DNA of 64,000 bases, from assembly GCF_000371785.1 (NCBI RefSeq), contig NZ_AQUI01000002.1, forward strand, positions 3,761,276 to 3,825,275, read 5' to 3'. The first letter of the stretch is position 1. Every line of letters starts with the position of its first letter. Source of the stretch: Actinopolyspora halophila DSM 43834 (lineage in GTDB: Bacteria; Actinomycetota; Actinomycetes; Mycobacteriales; Pseudonocardiaceae). A program made the position numbers and the translations under genes. Positions 17,941-26,262 of this stretch are shown here, piece by piece. The notes beneath the pieces are model-generated. The model made no database searches. It was not told the DNA's origin and worked only from the letters and a program-made list of their open reading frames with translations.

Positions 17941-19344
17941 ATGTCCGATGGCGAAACCAGCAACGGGCCGCTCTCGCGGCGAGCGATGCTGCGCACCAGC
18001 GCCGCGACGGCCGCCGGTATCGGACTGACCGGTCTCGGCACGGCGCGGGCGACCTCGGCCTCTCCCTCCGAGGAGGACACGACTCCCGCGCGCAAGGGCA
18101 GGTCGATGATGGGAGTGCCCTTCGAAACCCACGAGACCGTGCGGATGGGCGTCATCGGCCTGGGCAACCGGGGCAGTGCCATGCTCGCGCAGATCCTGGC
18201 CGTGCCCGGCGTCCGGGTCACCGCGCTGTGCGACGTGGATGTTCCCGCCGTCCGCCGCGCGGCCGCGAGGATCACCGACCACGGCGATCCCGCACCGGCG
18301 CAGTACACCCGTGGCGAGAACGACTTCGAGAACCTGTGCGCCCGGGACGACGTGGACTTCGTCTACGTCGTCACCCCCTGGGAGTGGCACGTTCCGATGG
18401 CACTGGCGGCCATGCGCGGCGGCAAGCACGCGGGGGTGGAGTGTCCGATCGCGCCCTCGATCAAGGACCTGTGGGAACTCGTCGACACCTCCGAACGCAC
18501 CCGCAGGCACTGCATCCAACTGGAGAACTGCTGCTACGGCCGCAACGAGATGCGCGTACTCCGCATGGCCCACGAGGAGAAGTTCGGCACGCTGCTCCAC
18601 GGCGCCGGTGGCTACATCCACGACCTGCGCGAACTGCTGTTCTCCGACAGCTACTACTCCGACGAGTGGCGGCGCGCGTGGCACACCGAGCGCGACGGAG
18701 ATCTCTACCCCACGCACGGCCTCGGCCCGGTCTCCTCCTACATGGACATCAATCGCGGCGACCGACTGGTGCGTCTGACCTCGATGGGCTCGCCCGCGGC
18801 GAGTCTGTCCGAGTACCGGGCGCGCAACGTCGGCGAGGACGACGCGGCGCGGCACGAGAACTACGTCAAGGGCGACGTCACCATGAGCCTGATCCAGACG
18901 GAGCGGGGGCGCGTCATCCACCTCGTGCACGACGTCTCGAGCCCGCACCCCTACAGCAGGCTCAACCACCTCGTCGGCAGCAGGGGCGTGTTCGAGGACT
19001 ACCCGGCCCGCATCTACCTGGAGCCGGACATGGGCGGGCACGAGTGGGGCGACTTCGCCGACTACTCCTCCTACGACCACTGGTTGTGGAAGGAGGTCGA
19101 CCCCGGACCGGGTGGGGGCCACGGCGGCATGGACTACATCATGCTCTACCGACTCGCGCAGACGATGAAGCTCGGCCTGCCGCCGGACATCGACGTCTAC
19201 GACTCGGCGGCCTGGAGCGCACCGTTCGCCCTGAGCGCCGCATCGATCACCGGAGGCGGCGCGCCCGTGGAATTTCCGGACTTCACGCGCGGCGAGTGGA
19301 AGACACCGCATCCGGGGGTCGACTCCGCGCGGCCCGACTCCTGA
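17941..19344 (+). CDS. Exported Gfo/Idh/MocA-fold glycosidase, GH109-like (alpha-N-acetylgalactosaminidase family)
   Basis: A 467-residue NAD-dependent enzyme. A twin-arginine signal ([21 protein letters not shown], with A-rich cleavage region near residue 37) exports it folded with its cofactor. The Rossmann motif [14 protein letters not shown] follows at about 64. GH109 hallmarks are visible: [51 protein letters not shown] and [13 protein letters not shown]109 enzymes use a transient NAD oxidation to cleave terminal alpha-GalNAc. The ATG at 17941 follows AGGAG. It is divergent from the regulator and followed by a ROK kinase, fitting release of GalNAc outside the cell. Other Gfo/Idh glycosidase activities cannot be excluded. 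Confidence 0.87.
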   Translation: MSDGETSNGPLSRRAMLRTSAATAAGIGLTGLGTARATSASPSEEDTTPARKGRSMMGVPFETHETVRMGVIGLGNRGSAMLAQILAVPGVRVTALCDVDVPAVRRAAARITDHGDPAPAQYTRGENDFENLCARDDVDFVYVVTPWEWHVPMALAAMRGGKHAGVECPIAPSIKDLWELVDTSERTRRHCIQLENCCYGRNEMRVLRMAHEEKFGTLLHGAGGYIHDLRELLFSDSYYSDEWRRAWHTERDGDLYPTHGLGPVSSYMDINRGDRLVRLTSMGSPAASLSEYRARNVGEDDAARHENYVKGDVTMSLIQTERGRVIHLVHDVSSPHPYSRLNHLVGSRGVFEDYPARIYLEPDMGGHEWGDFADYSSYDHWLWKEVDPGPGGGHGGMDYIMLYRLAQTMKLGLPPDIDVYDSAAWSAPFALSAASITGGGAPVEFPDFTRGEWKTPHPGVDSARPDS

Positions 19345-19480
19345 ACCGGCGGTGCTCGGAAGGAGCGCTGCCCCGGTACACCGCCCGCCAGTGCCCGTTG
19401 TCCGTTCCCGTGGTGTCCGCCGGTGTGGTGGTCACCGCGGGACGACCGACGGACACGCAGACCACTGATGAGACACGAAC

Positions 19481-20449
19481 ATGACCAACGATCAGCACAG
19501 CGTGGACGGCCACGCCGATCTCGTCGTAGCCGTCGATGTCGGCGGAACGGGAATGGCCGCCGAGGTCCTGGACCGGGAGCGGACCACGCACGCCTCCGCG
19601 ACGGCCGCGACACCGCGGGGCGACGGCGCCGCGACCACGCGGGCCGTCGTCGCTCTGATCGAGAAGGCGCTCTCCGGACTGCCGTCATCCGCTCGCCCGG
19701 CGGTACGCGGAATCGGGTTGGCGATCCCCGGTCTGGTCGACACCGCGCGGGGTCTCGCCCTGTACAGCGCCAACGTCGGCTGGCACAACACGCCGGTGCG
19801 TGATCAGGTCCAAGCAGCTCTCGGACTGCCGGTAGTGCTCCAGCACGACGTGACGGCCGCCGGTGAGGCCGAATCCCGCTTTGGCGCGGGGCGTGGTGTG
19901 TCCGATCTGCTCGTCGTCGTCATCGGTACCGGCATCGCCGCGGTGATCATCGGGGGGAACCGCGTGGTGCACGGTGGGGCGGGCCAGGCCGGAGAACTCG
20001 GTCACGTCGTCGTGCGCCCCGATGGGCCGCTCTGCGGCTGCGGCCAACGAGGGTGCTTGGAGGCCCTCGCATCAGCCTCCGGCATCGCACGTTCCTACAC
20101 GACCTCCACCGGACGCGCGGTGGCCGGGGCCGCGGACGTGTGGGCACGACTCGGGCGGGACGCCGCCGCCGACCGCGTGTGGCAGGACGCGATCAGCGCC
20201 CTCGCCGACGGAGTGCTCGCCGCGTGCACCCTGCTCGCGCCCGACCTCGTCGTCTTCGGCGGAGGACTCGCCGAAGCCGGGCAGGACCTCCTGGCCCCCG
20301 TGCACCAACGGATCACCGAACGCGCGCGGGTCGCGAGCGTGCCGTCCTTCGCGCGCACCGAACTCGGCCGACGAGCCGGACTCATCGGCGCGGCGGCGAA
20401 CGCCCGGGACCACTGGAACTCCGCCGGCACTTCCACGAGCACCACTTGA
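19481..20449 (+). CDS. ROK family sugar kinase
   Basis: A 322-residue kinase. The phosphate-binding motif AVDVGGTGMAAEVLD lies near residue 16, GIGLAIPGLVD follows near 85, VLQHDVTAAGEAESRFG contains the catalytic aspartate, and ELGHVVV with CGCGQRGCLEALAS is the ROK zinc motif. VFGGGLAEAG is the adenosine-binding region. It would phosphorylate imported GalNAc or a related hexose at C6. The ATG at 19481 has only a weak ribosome binding site; a GTG a few codons later is an alternative. It lies 136 bases after the GH109 gene. ROK repressors have an extra N-terminal winged helix, absent here. Confidence 0.9.
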   Translation: MTNDQHSVDGHADLVVAVDVGGTGMAAEVLDRERTTHASATAATPRGDGAATTRAVVALIEKALSGLPSSARPAVRGIGLAIPGLVDTARGLALYSANVGWHNTPVRDQVQAALGLPVVLQHDVTAAGEAESRFGAGRGVSDLLVVVIGTGIAAVIIGGNRVVHGGAGQAGELGHVVVRPDGPLCGCGQRGCLEALASASGIARSYTTSTGRAVAGAADVWARLGRDAAADRVWQDAISALADGVLAACTLLAPDLVVFGGGLAEAGQDLLAPVHQRITERARVASVPSFARTELGRRAGLIGAAANARDHWNSAGTSTSTT

Positions 20450-20496
20450 TGCGCGGGGACACCCGCTCGACGAGTTCCTCCGCCCGGGTCGGTGAC

Positions 20497-20568
20497 CGGG
20501 ATTCCTGCGGCGTCGTCAGCTGTGCCTTCGAGGGGTGGAACGACCCAACCGGTGCCGAAGCGGCACGG
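20497..20568 (+). pseudogene. Fragment of a PAC2-family gene
   Basis: One frame reads CGVVSCAFEGWNDPTGAEAAR. This matches DSIVICAFEGWNDGGDAAST near the start of the intact PAC2 gene at 22585, and 27 of 32 bases agree around the CAFEGWND codons. Only about 25 codons are recognisable and they have no start. It is a remnant of a duplicated or displaced PAC2 5' end on the far side of the accessory patch. Confidence 0.6.
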
Positions 20569-20612
20569 CGTCAACCCGCCAGTGCCCTGAGGACATCCTA
20601 GGTTTGTGACAT

Positions 20613-20647
20613 GCGAAAACGACCCCCGGCAACACCAGGGGTCGTTT
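20613..20647 (-). terminator. Intrinsic terminator of the DUF397 gene
   Basis: A 10-bp perfect stem, AAACGACCCC (20617-20626) with GGGGTCGTTT (20638-20647), is followed on the minus strand by TTTT. It lies 15 bases past the DUF397 stop. Confidence 0.8.
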
Positions 20648-20662
20648 CACACCGTGAGCGGA

Positions 20663-20854
20663 TCAGGCGAACCGGTCGGTTTTCACCGCGTCGAGGAACG
20701 CCTGCCACTGCTTCCGGTTGGTAGTGAAATACCCGGCCGAGCGGTCCTTGGTGTCGCGAACCCCAGCAACGGTCGGTGTAACGGTGACCTCAACGCAGTT
20801 ACCACCACTGTTCGACCGCGACGACTTTCGCCACGTCGCGCGCGAGAGATCCAC
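20663..20854 (-). CDS. DUF397 domain-containing small protein
   Basis: A 63-residue protein matching DUF397 throughout: ATWRKSSRSNSGGNCVEV, then GVRDTKDRSAGYFTTNRKQWQAFLDAVK. In actinomycetes these proteins are encoded beside XRE/DUF5753 regulators and act as their small partners, as in the WhiJ-like systems affecting development. Here the partner gene just upstream is truncated, so this copy has probably lost its regulator. The ATG is at 20854 and a strong terminator follows. Confidence 0.9.
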   Translation of the reverse strand: MDLSRATWRKSSRSNSGGNCVEVTVTPTVAGVRDTKDRSAGYFTTNRKQWQAFLDAVKTDRFA

Positions 20855-20866
20855 TGTGCCAACCTC

Positions 20867-21060
20867 CTAGGTCTGTGCCGTATGCGCCTCCCGAATGCTA
20901 CGTATCAACTCCAACGAGGTTGGCGCTGGTAGGGCTGTAGACCTCAGCTCATCCCCGACATACTTCAGAGCCTCCACGTCGTTGGGATCGTCCACGGTGT
21001 GCCCTCCCAACGGAGTGTCGAGAAATCCGACAGCCTCATTGTTGTCGAACGACAGCAACG
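20867..21060 (-). pseudogene. C-terminal remnant of an XRE/DUF5753 regulator
   Basis: The frame encodes VAFALLSFDNNEAVGFLD, PLGGHTVDDPNDVEALKYVGDELRSTAL and SLELIRSIREAHTAQT. This is the last 60 or so residues of the DUF5753 domain of Scr1-like helix-turn-helix regulators (usually about 280 residues). Homology stops near 21060, beyond which the same DNA codes on the other strand for a winged-helix protein. The helix-turn-helix and most of the sensor domain are missing. It lies 12 bases before the DUF397 start, the normal pair arrangement. Confidence 0.75.
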
Positions 21061-21103
21061 CGAACGCGACGCCCAACGAGCGATCATCAACGCCGGGCTG
21101 GAC

Positions 21104-21904
21104 ATGAGCACGGTCAGCGCCATGATCGACGCGACCACCCATCTCCTTGACGGCGGAAAATTACACCACCGGACCATCGAGACGCGCCTGAGCTCCCCCC
21201 AGCGCTCGGTCACCCTCGTCCGACTGGCACTCAAGTTCGCCTGGGAACGTGGCATCCTCACCTACGTCAACGACACCGCGTGCTGGAACAAAGAACACCG
21301 CACCTTCGCAGTCACCGCCCACCACTACCCAGAGCTGGACACCACGGTTGATCGACATATCGCCATCAGCGAACTGATCGCCACCTACTTCGATCGCTAC
21401 GGCCCCGCCACGATCAAAGACGCGATGTGGTGGTCCGGACTCAGCCGTACCGCGGTCCTCACCGCGATGCACGAATCCCCGGGCCACTGGGTGCGTCTCC
21501 ACACCCCGTGGAGCCCCTCACCGGCCTACATGTCACAGAGCCGCTGGGAAGAATTCGCAGAGAGCGCCCCACAGACCACCGGGCTCAACTTCCTCGCCCA
21601 CGAAGACGTTGCTCTCAAGGCGTACTACGAAAGCAGGTCCCGCTACCTCGGAAGCCTGCCCTCCAACCAAGCGTTCAACCAGATCGGCGAAGTCCTTCCC
21701 ACGATCGTGTGGGACGGCCACGTCGTCGGCACGTGGTCATGGCAACCCGACAAGACCGTGACCTACTCCCTGGCACGCGGTCGAACCACCCCACAACAGC
21801 GCAAAACCATCGCTGACCGCGCCACGACCACCGCCGAGGCTCTCCGACTGGGGTGGTCCAACACCTCGCATAGGCTGACCGAGGCTCAGTTGACGCTGCT
21901 CTAG
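21104..21904 (+). CDS. Winged-helix DNA-binding (HTH_42/YcaQ-like) protein lacking its N-terminus
   Basis: About 266 residues from the ATG at 21104 (a GTG at 20999 is in frame but overlaps the DUF5753 remnant). Recognisable segments are RSVTLVRLALKFAWERGILTY, the winged-helix part YFDRYGPATIKDAMWWSGLS, and the C-terminal GEVLPTIVWDGHVVGTWSW. Family members are about 350 residues and begin some 90 residues earlier with an N-terminal winged helix, absent here. YcaQ-type proteins unhook DNA interstrand crosslinks; the broader family is poorly characterised. The N-terminal loss coincides with the breakpoint of the neighbouring gene, so this may be non-functional although its frame is intact. Confidence 0.7.
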   Translation: MSTVSAMIDATTHLLDGGKLHHRTIETRLSSPQRSVTLVRLALKFAWERGILTYVNDTACWNKEHRTFAVTAHHYPELDTTVDRHIAISELIATYFDRYGPATIKDAMWWSGLSRTAVLTAMHESPGHWVRLHTPWSPSPAYMSQSRWEEFAESAPQTTGLNFLAHEDVALKAYYESRSRYLGSLPSNQAFNQIGEVLPTIVWDGHVVGTWSWQPDKTVTYSLARGRTTPQQRKTIADRATTTAEALRLGWSNTSHRLTEAQLTLL

Positions 21905-21976
21905 TCCCTCCCCGCCACAGCAGCACGGGCCGATACAGTGCTGCCTCATCCGGCCCCGCCGACTCGAAGGATCACG

Positions 21977-22333
21977 ATGCGACCACTCCCGGCCGAGGCG
22001 ACGCTGGCCGAGATCCAGCGCTACGTCGCCGAGATGAAACTCGAACGCGGCTTCACCGACAGCACCGTGCTGGAGCAGTCCCTCAAACTCGGCGAGGAGT
22101 ACGGCGAGCTGTGCAAGGCCATCCGCAAACGATCCGGCCTCGCGATCGAGACCGGTTCGGCGACGGGCAACGTCGGCGGCGAACTCGCCGACATCCTCAT
22201 CTACCTCTGCGCCATCGCCAACCGCCTCGACACCGACCTCGACCAAGTCCTACGGGACAAGGAACGCGTCAACGAGACACGCACCTGGACCACGACACCA
22301 CCGGAACCAGCCAAAGCAGACCATCACGTGTAA
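21977..22333 (+). CDS. MazG-like nucleotide pyrophosphohydrolase
   Basis: A 118-residue all-alpha NTP pyrophosphatase of the MazG/iMazG superfamily. The metal-binding motif EEYGELCKAIRK is followed by GGELADILIYLCAIANRLD, giving the E-x-x-E...E-x-x-D set. Such enzymes hydrolyse non-canonical or excess dNTPs. The ATG at 21977 (MRPLPAEATLAEIQRYV) follows CGAAGGATCACG; upstream in-frame codons look non-coding. The basic, proline-rich C-terminus is variable. It ends the small accessory patch and is followed by a hairpin. Confidence 0.85.
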   Translation: MRPLPAEATLAEIQRYVAEMKLERGFTDSTVLEQSLKLGEEYGELCKAIRKRSGLAIETGSATGNVGGELADILIYLCAIANRLDTDLDQVLRDKERVNETRTWTTTPPEPAKADHHV

Positions 22334-22364
22334 CCGCAGTGATCGATACGACCTTCTGACACCA

Positions 22365-22386
22365 ACCCCGCTCCTGTAAGCGGGGT
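22365..22386. terminator. Short terminator-like hairpin after the MazG-like gene
   Basis: ACCCCGC (22365-22371) pairs with GCGGGGT (22380-22386) around an 8-base loop, 32 bases past the stop. The rest of 22334-22584 contains nothing else I recognise besides the PAC2 promoter. Confidence 0.55.
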
Positions 22387-22584
22387 GGCTGAATCATGAG
22401 TCAGGAATTGCCTTCAGCTACCTGTGGACAGGTCAGGCCGATCGATCTCCGGGTCTCGACCACCTGGTTTCGGTCGTCGAGCACGCAGCGAGCTCGGTCG
22501 CGCGGACCGGGCGAGCGCTCGCCCCGCGCGCTCGTTCGAATCGTCAGCTCCGACACGGCCGAACACGGGTAGTACCCTCGGCCT

Positions 22585-23478
22585 GTGTCCGTACCTGCCC
22601 CGCCCGCCGGTTTCACCCTCGAGGACAGCATCGTCATCTGCGCCTTCGAGGGATGGAACGATGGCGGCGACGCCGCCAGCACCGCCATAGAGCACCTCCA
22701 GCTCGTGTGGGACGCGACCAGCTGGGCCGAGATCGACCCGGATCCGTACTACGACTTCCAGGTCTCCCGCCCGACCGTGAAGCTGGTGGACGGTGTGACC
22801 CGCGAGGTCACCTGGCCGACGACCCGCATGTCGGTGTGCCGTCCCCCGGGCCTGGGCAAGGACGTGGTGCTGATCCACGGTATGGAGCCGAACATGCGCT
22901 GGCGCTCCTTCTGCTCCGAGCTGCTCGCCCACGTCGAGCGAGCGGGCGCGAACACCGTGATCAGTCTCGGCGCGCTGCTCGCGGACGCTCCGCACACCCG
23001 TCCGATCCCGGTCACCGGAACGGCCTACGACACCGAGTCCGCCAACCGGTTCGGCCTGGAGCACTCGCGCTACGAGGGCCCCACCGGCATCGTGGGGATC
23101 TTCCAGGACGCCTGCGTGCGCGACGGGATCCCGGCCATCTCGTTCTGGGCCGCGGTCCCGCACTACGTTTCGCAGCCGCCCTCGCCCAAGGCGACCCTGG
23201 CACTGCTGCACCGCGTCGAGGAGGTTCTCGACCTGGAGGTCCCGCTGAACAACCTCCCCGAACAGGCCGAGGAGTGGGAGAACACGGTCAGTGAGATGAC
23301 CGAGGAGGACGAGGACGTGCGCAACTACGTCCGGGCCCTGGAAGAGCGCGGCGACGCGGAGAACTCGCTGACCGAGACCAGCGGTGAGGACATCGCCGCC
23401 GAGTTCGAACGTTACCTGCGCAGGCGTGGTCCGGGCGGACCGGGCGGCAAGGGAAGTTCGGGGCCCGCTCAGGGCTGA
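22585..23478 (+). CDS. PAC2 family protein (proteasome assembly chaperone-like)
   Basis: A 297-residue protein of the PAC2 superfamily, syntenic with Rv2125 near the mycobacterial proteasome locus. Conserved features are IVICAFEGWNDGGDAAS, VVLIHGMEPNMRWRSFCSEL, VISLGALLADAPHTRPIPVTG, GPTGIVGIFQDAC and ISFWAAVPHYV. The C-terminal quarter is acidic (EMTEEDEDVRNYVRALEER) and then glycine-rich. Eukaryotic and archaeal PAC2 proteins chaperone proteasome assembly; the actinobacterial function is unproven. The start is the GTG at 22585. A fragment of a second PAC2 gene lies at 20.5 kb. Confidence 0.92.
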   Translation: MSVPAPPAGFTLEDSIVICAFEGWNDGGDAASTAIEHLQLVWDATSWAEIDPDPYYDFQVSRPTVKLVDGVTREVTWPTTRMSVCRPPGLGKDVVLIHGMEPNMRWRSFCSELLAHVERAGANTVISLGALLADAPHTRPIPVTGTAYDTESANRFGLEHSRYEGPTGIVGIFQDACVRDGIPAISFWAAVPHYVSQPPSPKATLALLHRVEEVLDLEVPLNNLPEQAEEWENTVSEMTEEDEDVRNYVRALEERGDAENSLTETSGEDIAAEFERYLRRRGPGGPGGKGSSGPAQG

Positions 23479-23485
23479 ACCGACT

Positions 23486-23525
23486 CGGACGGTCCGGACC
23501 GCGGGCTCGCGGTCCGGACCGTCCG
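23486..23525. terminator. Bidirectional terminator hairpin
   Basis: A perfect 18-bp stem (arms 23486-23503 and 23508-23525) with a GGCT loop lies between the convergent PAC2 and monooxygenase genes. Confidence 0.85.
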
Positions 23526-23572
23526 CTCGGTCGTGCCGTCGGCAACGGCGGACGACATCACCTGGGAGTGGA

Positions 23573-24808
23573 TCAGCCCCGGGCGACCTCACGCAGGTAC
23601 TGCTCGGCGAGTTCCGGGTCGAGGAACCAGTTCCCGAAATCGGCCGGATCGTCGAAGGCGTTGACGAACCGCTGGCGGATCGCCGGGGTCTCGGCGGCCT
23701 GCGTGAAGAGGTTCATCACGTGTTCCGGCGGGGGCTGCAGCATCGCGTTCGTCCAGGTCGTCACCGGTTCCACAACCGACCAGTAACGTTCGAAGGTCCG
23801 CTCCATCCATTCCCGGTCGAAGGGGCGGTCGCCCCGTTCGAGGATGCTGTCCAGGTAGGACGCCGCGCACTTGCTCGCGTTGTTGGACCCCTGACCGGTT
23901 ATGGGGTCGTTGGCCACCACCACGTCGGCCATGCCGAGCACGATCCCTCCCGAGGGAAGTTCCCCGACGGGATGACGCACCACCGGCGGATAACCACCGG
24001 ACAGCGTTGCCTGGGAGTCGGTCAGTTCCGCGTGCTTGAACCGCTCGTACTCCCAGGGGAAGTACTGCCGCATCAGCTCGAGCATCCGCTTCCAGTGCTC
24101 CCCCGCCGCCGGGCGGTCGGACCAGCAGTCCAACGGCCCGCCCGGTAATCCCTCGAAGAAGGGGATCTCGCAGGGGCCGCTCAGCGTGACCCCGGGAATG
24201 ACGAACAACTCCCCCACTCCGGGGGTCACGTTGAACCGCACCGCGTCCATGTCCGGGTGTTCCGGACGGCGTTCCGCTCCGTGCACATAGCTGACCGACA
24301 GCACGCGCTGTGTTGTGCTGTAAGGAGAACGGTCCGGATTGCGGCCGAAGAGCTGCACCAGCTCGCCCTTGCCCGCGGCGATGAGCACGAGTTCGTAGTG
24401 CCTGGTCAACGAATCGAGATCGGAAGTGGTCACCCCGTGGAAGATGACCTTGCCGCCGCGGTCCTCGAACAGTTCCAACCATCCGGCCATCTTGATCCGC
24501 TGGTCCACCGACTGGGCGTGGTTGTCCAGCATGCCCACCCAGTCCAGGTCCCGGCCACCCTCGGACCCCGCGATCGAGACGCCCACCCCCCGGATCTTGG
24601 GGGCTTGATCCTCCCAGAGGTTGAGCTTGTAGTCCCGTTCGTACTGCAGAGCGGTGTGAAACATGGCCTGCGTGGACATCACCCGCCCACCGCGGATCTC
24701 CTCCGGCGTCCGCGCGGACATCACAGTGACGTCGTATCCGTGCTCGAGCAGGCTCAGCCCGGTCTGCAATCCCGCCTGTCCGGCTCCCACGATGAGGATC
24801 TTGCGCAT
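23573..24808 (-). CDS. StyA-like FAD-dependent monooxygenase (styrene/indole monooxygenase family)
   Basis: A 411-residue flavoprotein. It starts with the dinucleotide fold ILIVGAGQAGLQTGLSLLEHG and has GGRVMSTQAMFHTALQYER, VLIAAGKGELVQLFGRNPDRS, GMADVVVANDPITGQGSNNA (flavin-binding DP motif) and a helical C-terminus. Such enzymes epoxidise aryl alkenes or indole with reduced FAD supplied by a partner reductase. No StyB reductase is nearby. The ATG at 24808 follows AAAAGGAGAACGCG. It is the last gene after the conservon, 49 bases from cvnD, where other conservons often carry a P450. Substrate unknown. Confidence 0.9.
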   Translation of the reverse strand: MRKILIVGAGQAGLQTGLSLLEHGYDVTVMSARTPEEIRGGRVMSTQAMFHTALQYERDYKLNLWEDQAPKIRGVGVSIAGSEGGRDLDWVGMLDNHAQSVDQRIKMAGWLELFEDRGGKVIFHGVTTSDLDSLTRHYELVLIAAGKGELVQLFGRNPDRSPYSTTQRVLSVSYVHGAERRPEHPDMDAVRFNVTPGVGELFVIPGVTLSGPCEIPFFEGLPGGPLDCWSDRPAAGEHWKRMLELMRQYFPWEYERFKHAELTDSQATLSGGYPPVVRHPVGELPSGGIVLGMADVVVANDPITGQGSNNASKCAASYLDSILERGDRPFDREWMERTFERYWSVVEPVTTWTNAMLQPPPEHVMNLFTQAAETPAIRQRFVNAFDDPADFGNWFLDPELAEQYLREVARG

Positions 24809-24857
24809 CGCGTTCTCCTTTTCACCTGCCGACACCTTCCCGCCGCGGCGGACGCGA

Positions 24858-25454
24858 TCATGCGGCGCCGTGCGTTACGTTCAACCGCATCGTGTGCGTG
24901 ACCAAAGCACGCAATGTATCCACTGTGGACACTGAATCACGTGCGTCACAGGCGATCAAGGGGATGTCCGGAGCCAGCGCGAGGGCGTCACGCACCTCTT
25001 CCAGCTCGTGGGTCAGTTTCCCGTCGAACAGGTTGACCGCGACGATGAAGGGGATGTCCGAGTCGTGTTCGAAGTAGTTGATCGCGGCGAAGGACTCCGA
25101 GAGTCGTCTGGTGTCCACCAGCACCACGGCACCGAGCGCGCCCCTGGCCAGATCGTCCCAGAGGAACCAGAAACGGGACTGCCCGGGAGTTCCGAACAGG
25201 TAGAGCATGAGGTCCTGGTGCAGCTGGAGGCGTCCGAAATCCATCGCGACCGTGGTGGTCGTCTTGTCCCCCGCCGGGTCGATCTCGTCGACCCCTTCAC
25301 TGGCCTCGGTCATCCAGGCCTCGGTGTTCAACGGGGCGATCTCGGACACCGCCGAGACGAACGTGGTCTTACCGACTCCGAAGCCACCCGCGACCACGAT
25401 CTTCGCCGAGAGCATCAACTCGGCGTGGTCATGCGGAGAGCTTGTTGAGGCCAT
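24858..25454 (-). CDS. Conservon small GTPase (CvnD)
   Basis: A 198-residue Ras-like ATP/GTP-binding protein of the MglA-like bacterial group. G1 is VVAGGFGVGKTTFVSAV, G2/G3 are KTTTTVAMDFGRL and LYLFGTPGQSRFWF, and G4 is VAVNLFDG. Conservon GTPases form a membrane-linked complex with CvnA-C that acts like a G-protein relay in Streptomyces development. The gene overlaps cvnC by 26 bases, showing tight coupling. Confidence 0.93.
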   Translation of the reverse strand: MASTSSPHDHAELMLSAKIVVAGGFGVGKTTFVSAVSEIAPLNTEAWMTEASEGVDEIDPAGDKTTTTVAMDFGRLQLHQDLMLYLFGTPGQSRFWFLWDDLARGALGAVVLVDTRRLSESFAAINYFEHDSDIPFIVAVNLFDGKLTHELEEVRDALALAPDIPLIACDARDSVSTVDTLRALVTHTMRLNVTHGAA

Positions 25455-25800
25455 CGAGAATCCTCTCGAGGATGTTGTGATCGTAGCTGTAGGCCTGTCC
25501 GGTCGGGTGAATGAAAATCACCCCATCCGCCGCCAAATCACTGACCAGCACTCGGATGACGCCGAGTGGGATATCCAGCGTGGCCGACAGTTCGGCGAGG
25601 GATACCGGACTGCGAGCTTGCTCGTAAACCGCACGGGATTCGGGGAGCAGCTTCTCCGCGCGATCCCGGTCGTATTCGGTGACCGAGATCATCGTCTCCA
25701 CGAGAAGCTGATGCCGCGAGCGGGTCCGCCCACCCGTGAGGGCGTAGGGGCGTACTCGGCTGCTGCGACTTTCCCGCTGGGTCTGTGAGTGTGTGACCAT
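25429..25800 (-). CDS. Conservon DUF742 protein (CvnC)
   Basis: A 123-residue DUF742 protein with RVRPYALTGGRTRS, LVETMISVTEYDR, LSATLDIPLGVIRVLVSDLAADG (a winged-helix-like core) and GQAYSYDHNILERILDGLNKLSA at the end. It is the third conservon component and binds the other subunits. It lies 18 bases after cvnB and overlaps cvnD. Confidence 0.93.
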   Translation of the reverse strand: MVTHSQTQRESRSSRVRPYALTGGRTRSRHQLLVETMISVTEYDRDRAEKLLPESRAVYEQARSPVSLAELSATLDIPLGVIRVLVSDLAADGVIFIHPTGQAYSYDHNILERILDGLNKLSA

Positions 25801-25818
25801 GGGGATTTCCTTAAACGA

Positions 25819-26262
25819 TCAGTCACGCGGTCGCTTGGCGGTGACCACGCGTCGTAGATCGGCCCGAACCTCGGGCGTCAACGCGTGCCCCGTGTTCTCC
25901 ACGAACTGGGTCATCTCGTAGGCGACCACGCGCATCTGGGCCTCCGATGAAGTGAGCACGGCCAGTCCCGCCCCACTCCCGATCCCCATGAACAGGAAGT
26001 ACCCGTGGTTGAGCCTGATGATGATCTGTTCGCAAGCGCCCTTGTCGAACAGTGCCGAACCGTTCTGGGCAAGACTGAGCAAACCGCTGGAAATGGCGGC
26101 CAGCTGCTCGGCCTCGTCATTGGTGACCGAGGAGGACCCCGCCAGCGGAAGACCATCCGCCGACAGAATCAACGCGTGGGTGACGCCGTGGACACGGCGT
26201 ACGAAATCGTCGACTAACCAGTCGAAGTTCGGGGGCTGGGCGTCGTCTTCTGCAGCCGTCAC
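25819..26262 (-). CDS. Conservon Roadblock/LC7 protein (CvnB)
   Basis: A 147-residue Roadblock/LC7-fold protein. NFDWLVDDFVRRVHGVTHALILSADG opens the domain; GLLSLAQNGSALFDKG and YFLFMGIGSGAGLAVLTS are its core strands. In conservons it is the GTPase regulator (MglB-like). It overlaps the cvnA stop by 4 bases. Confidence 0.94.
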   Translation of the reverse strand: MTAAEDDAQPPNFDWLVDDFVRRVHGVTHALILSADGLPLAGSSSVTNDEAEQLAAISSGLLSLAQNGSALFDKGACEQIIIRLNHGYFLFMGIGSGAGLAVLTSSEAQMRVVAYEMTQFVENTGHALTPEVRADLRRVVTAKRPRD

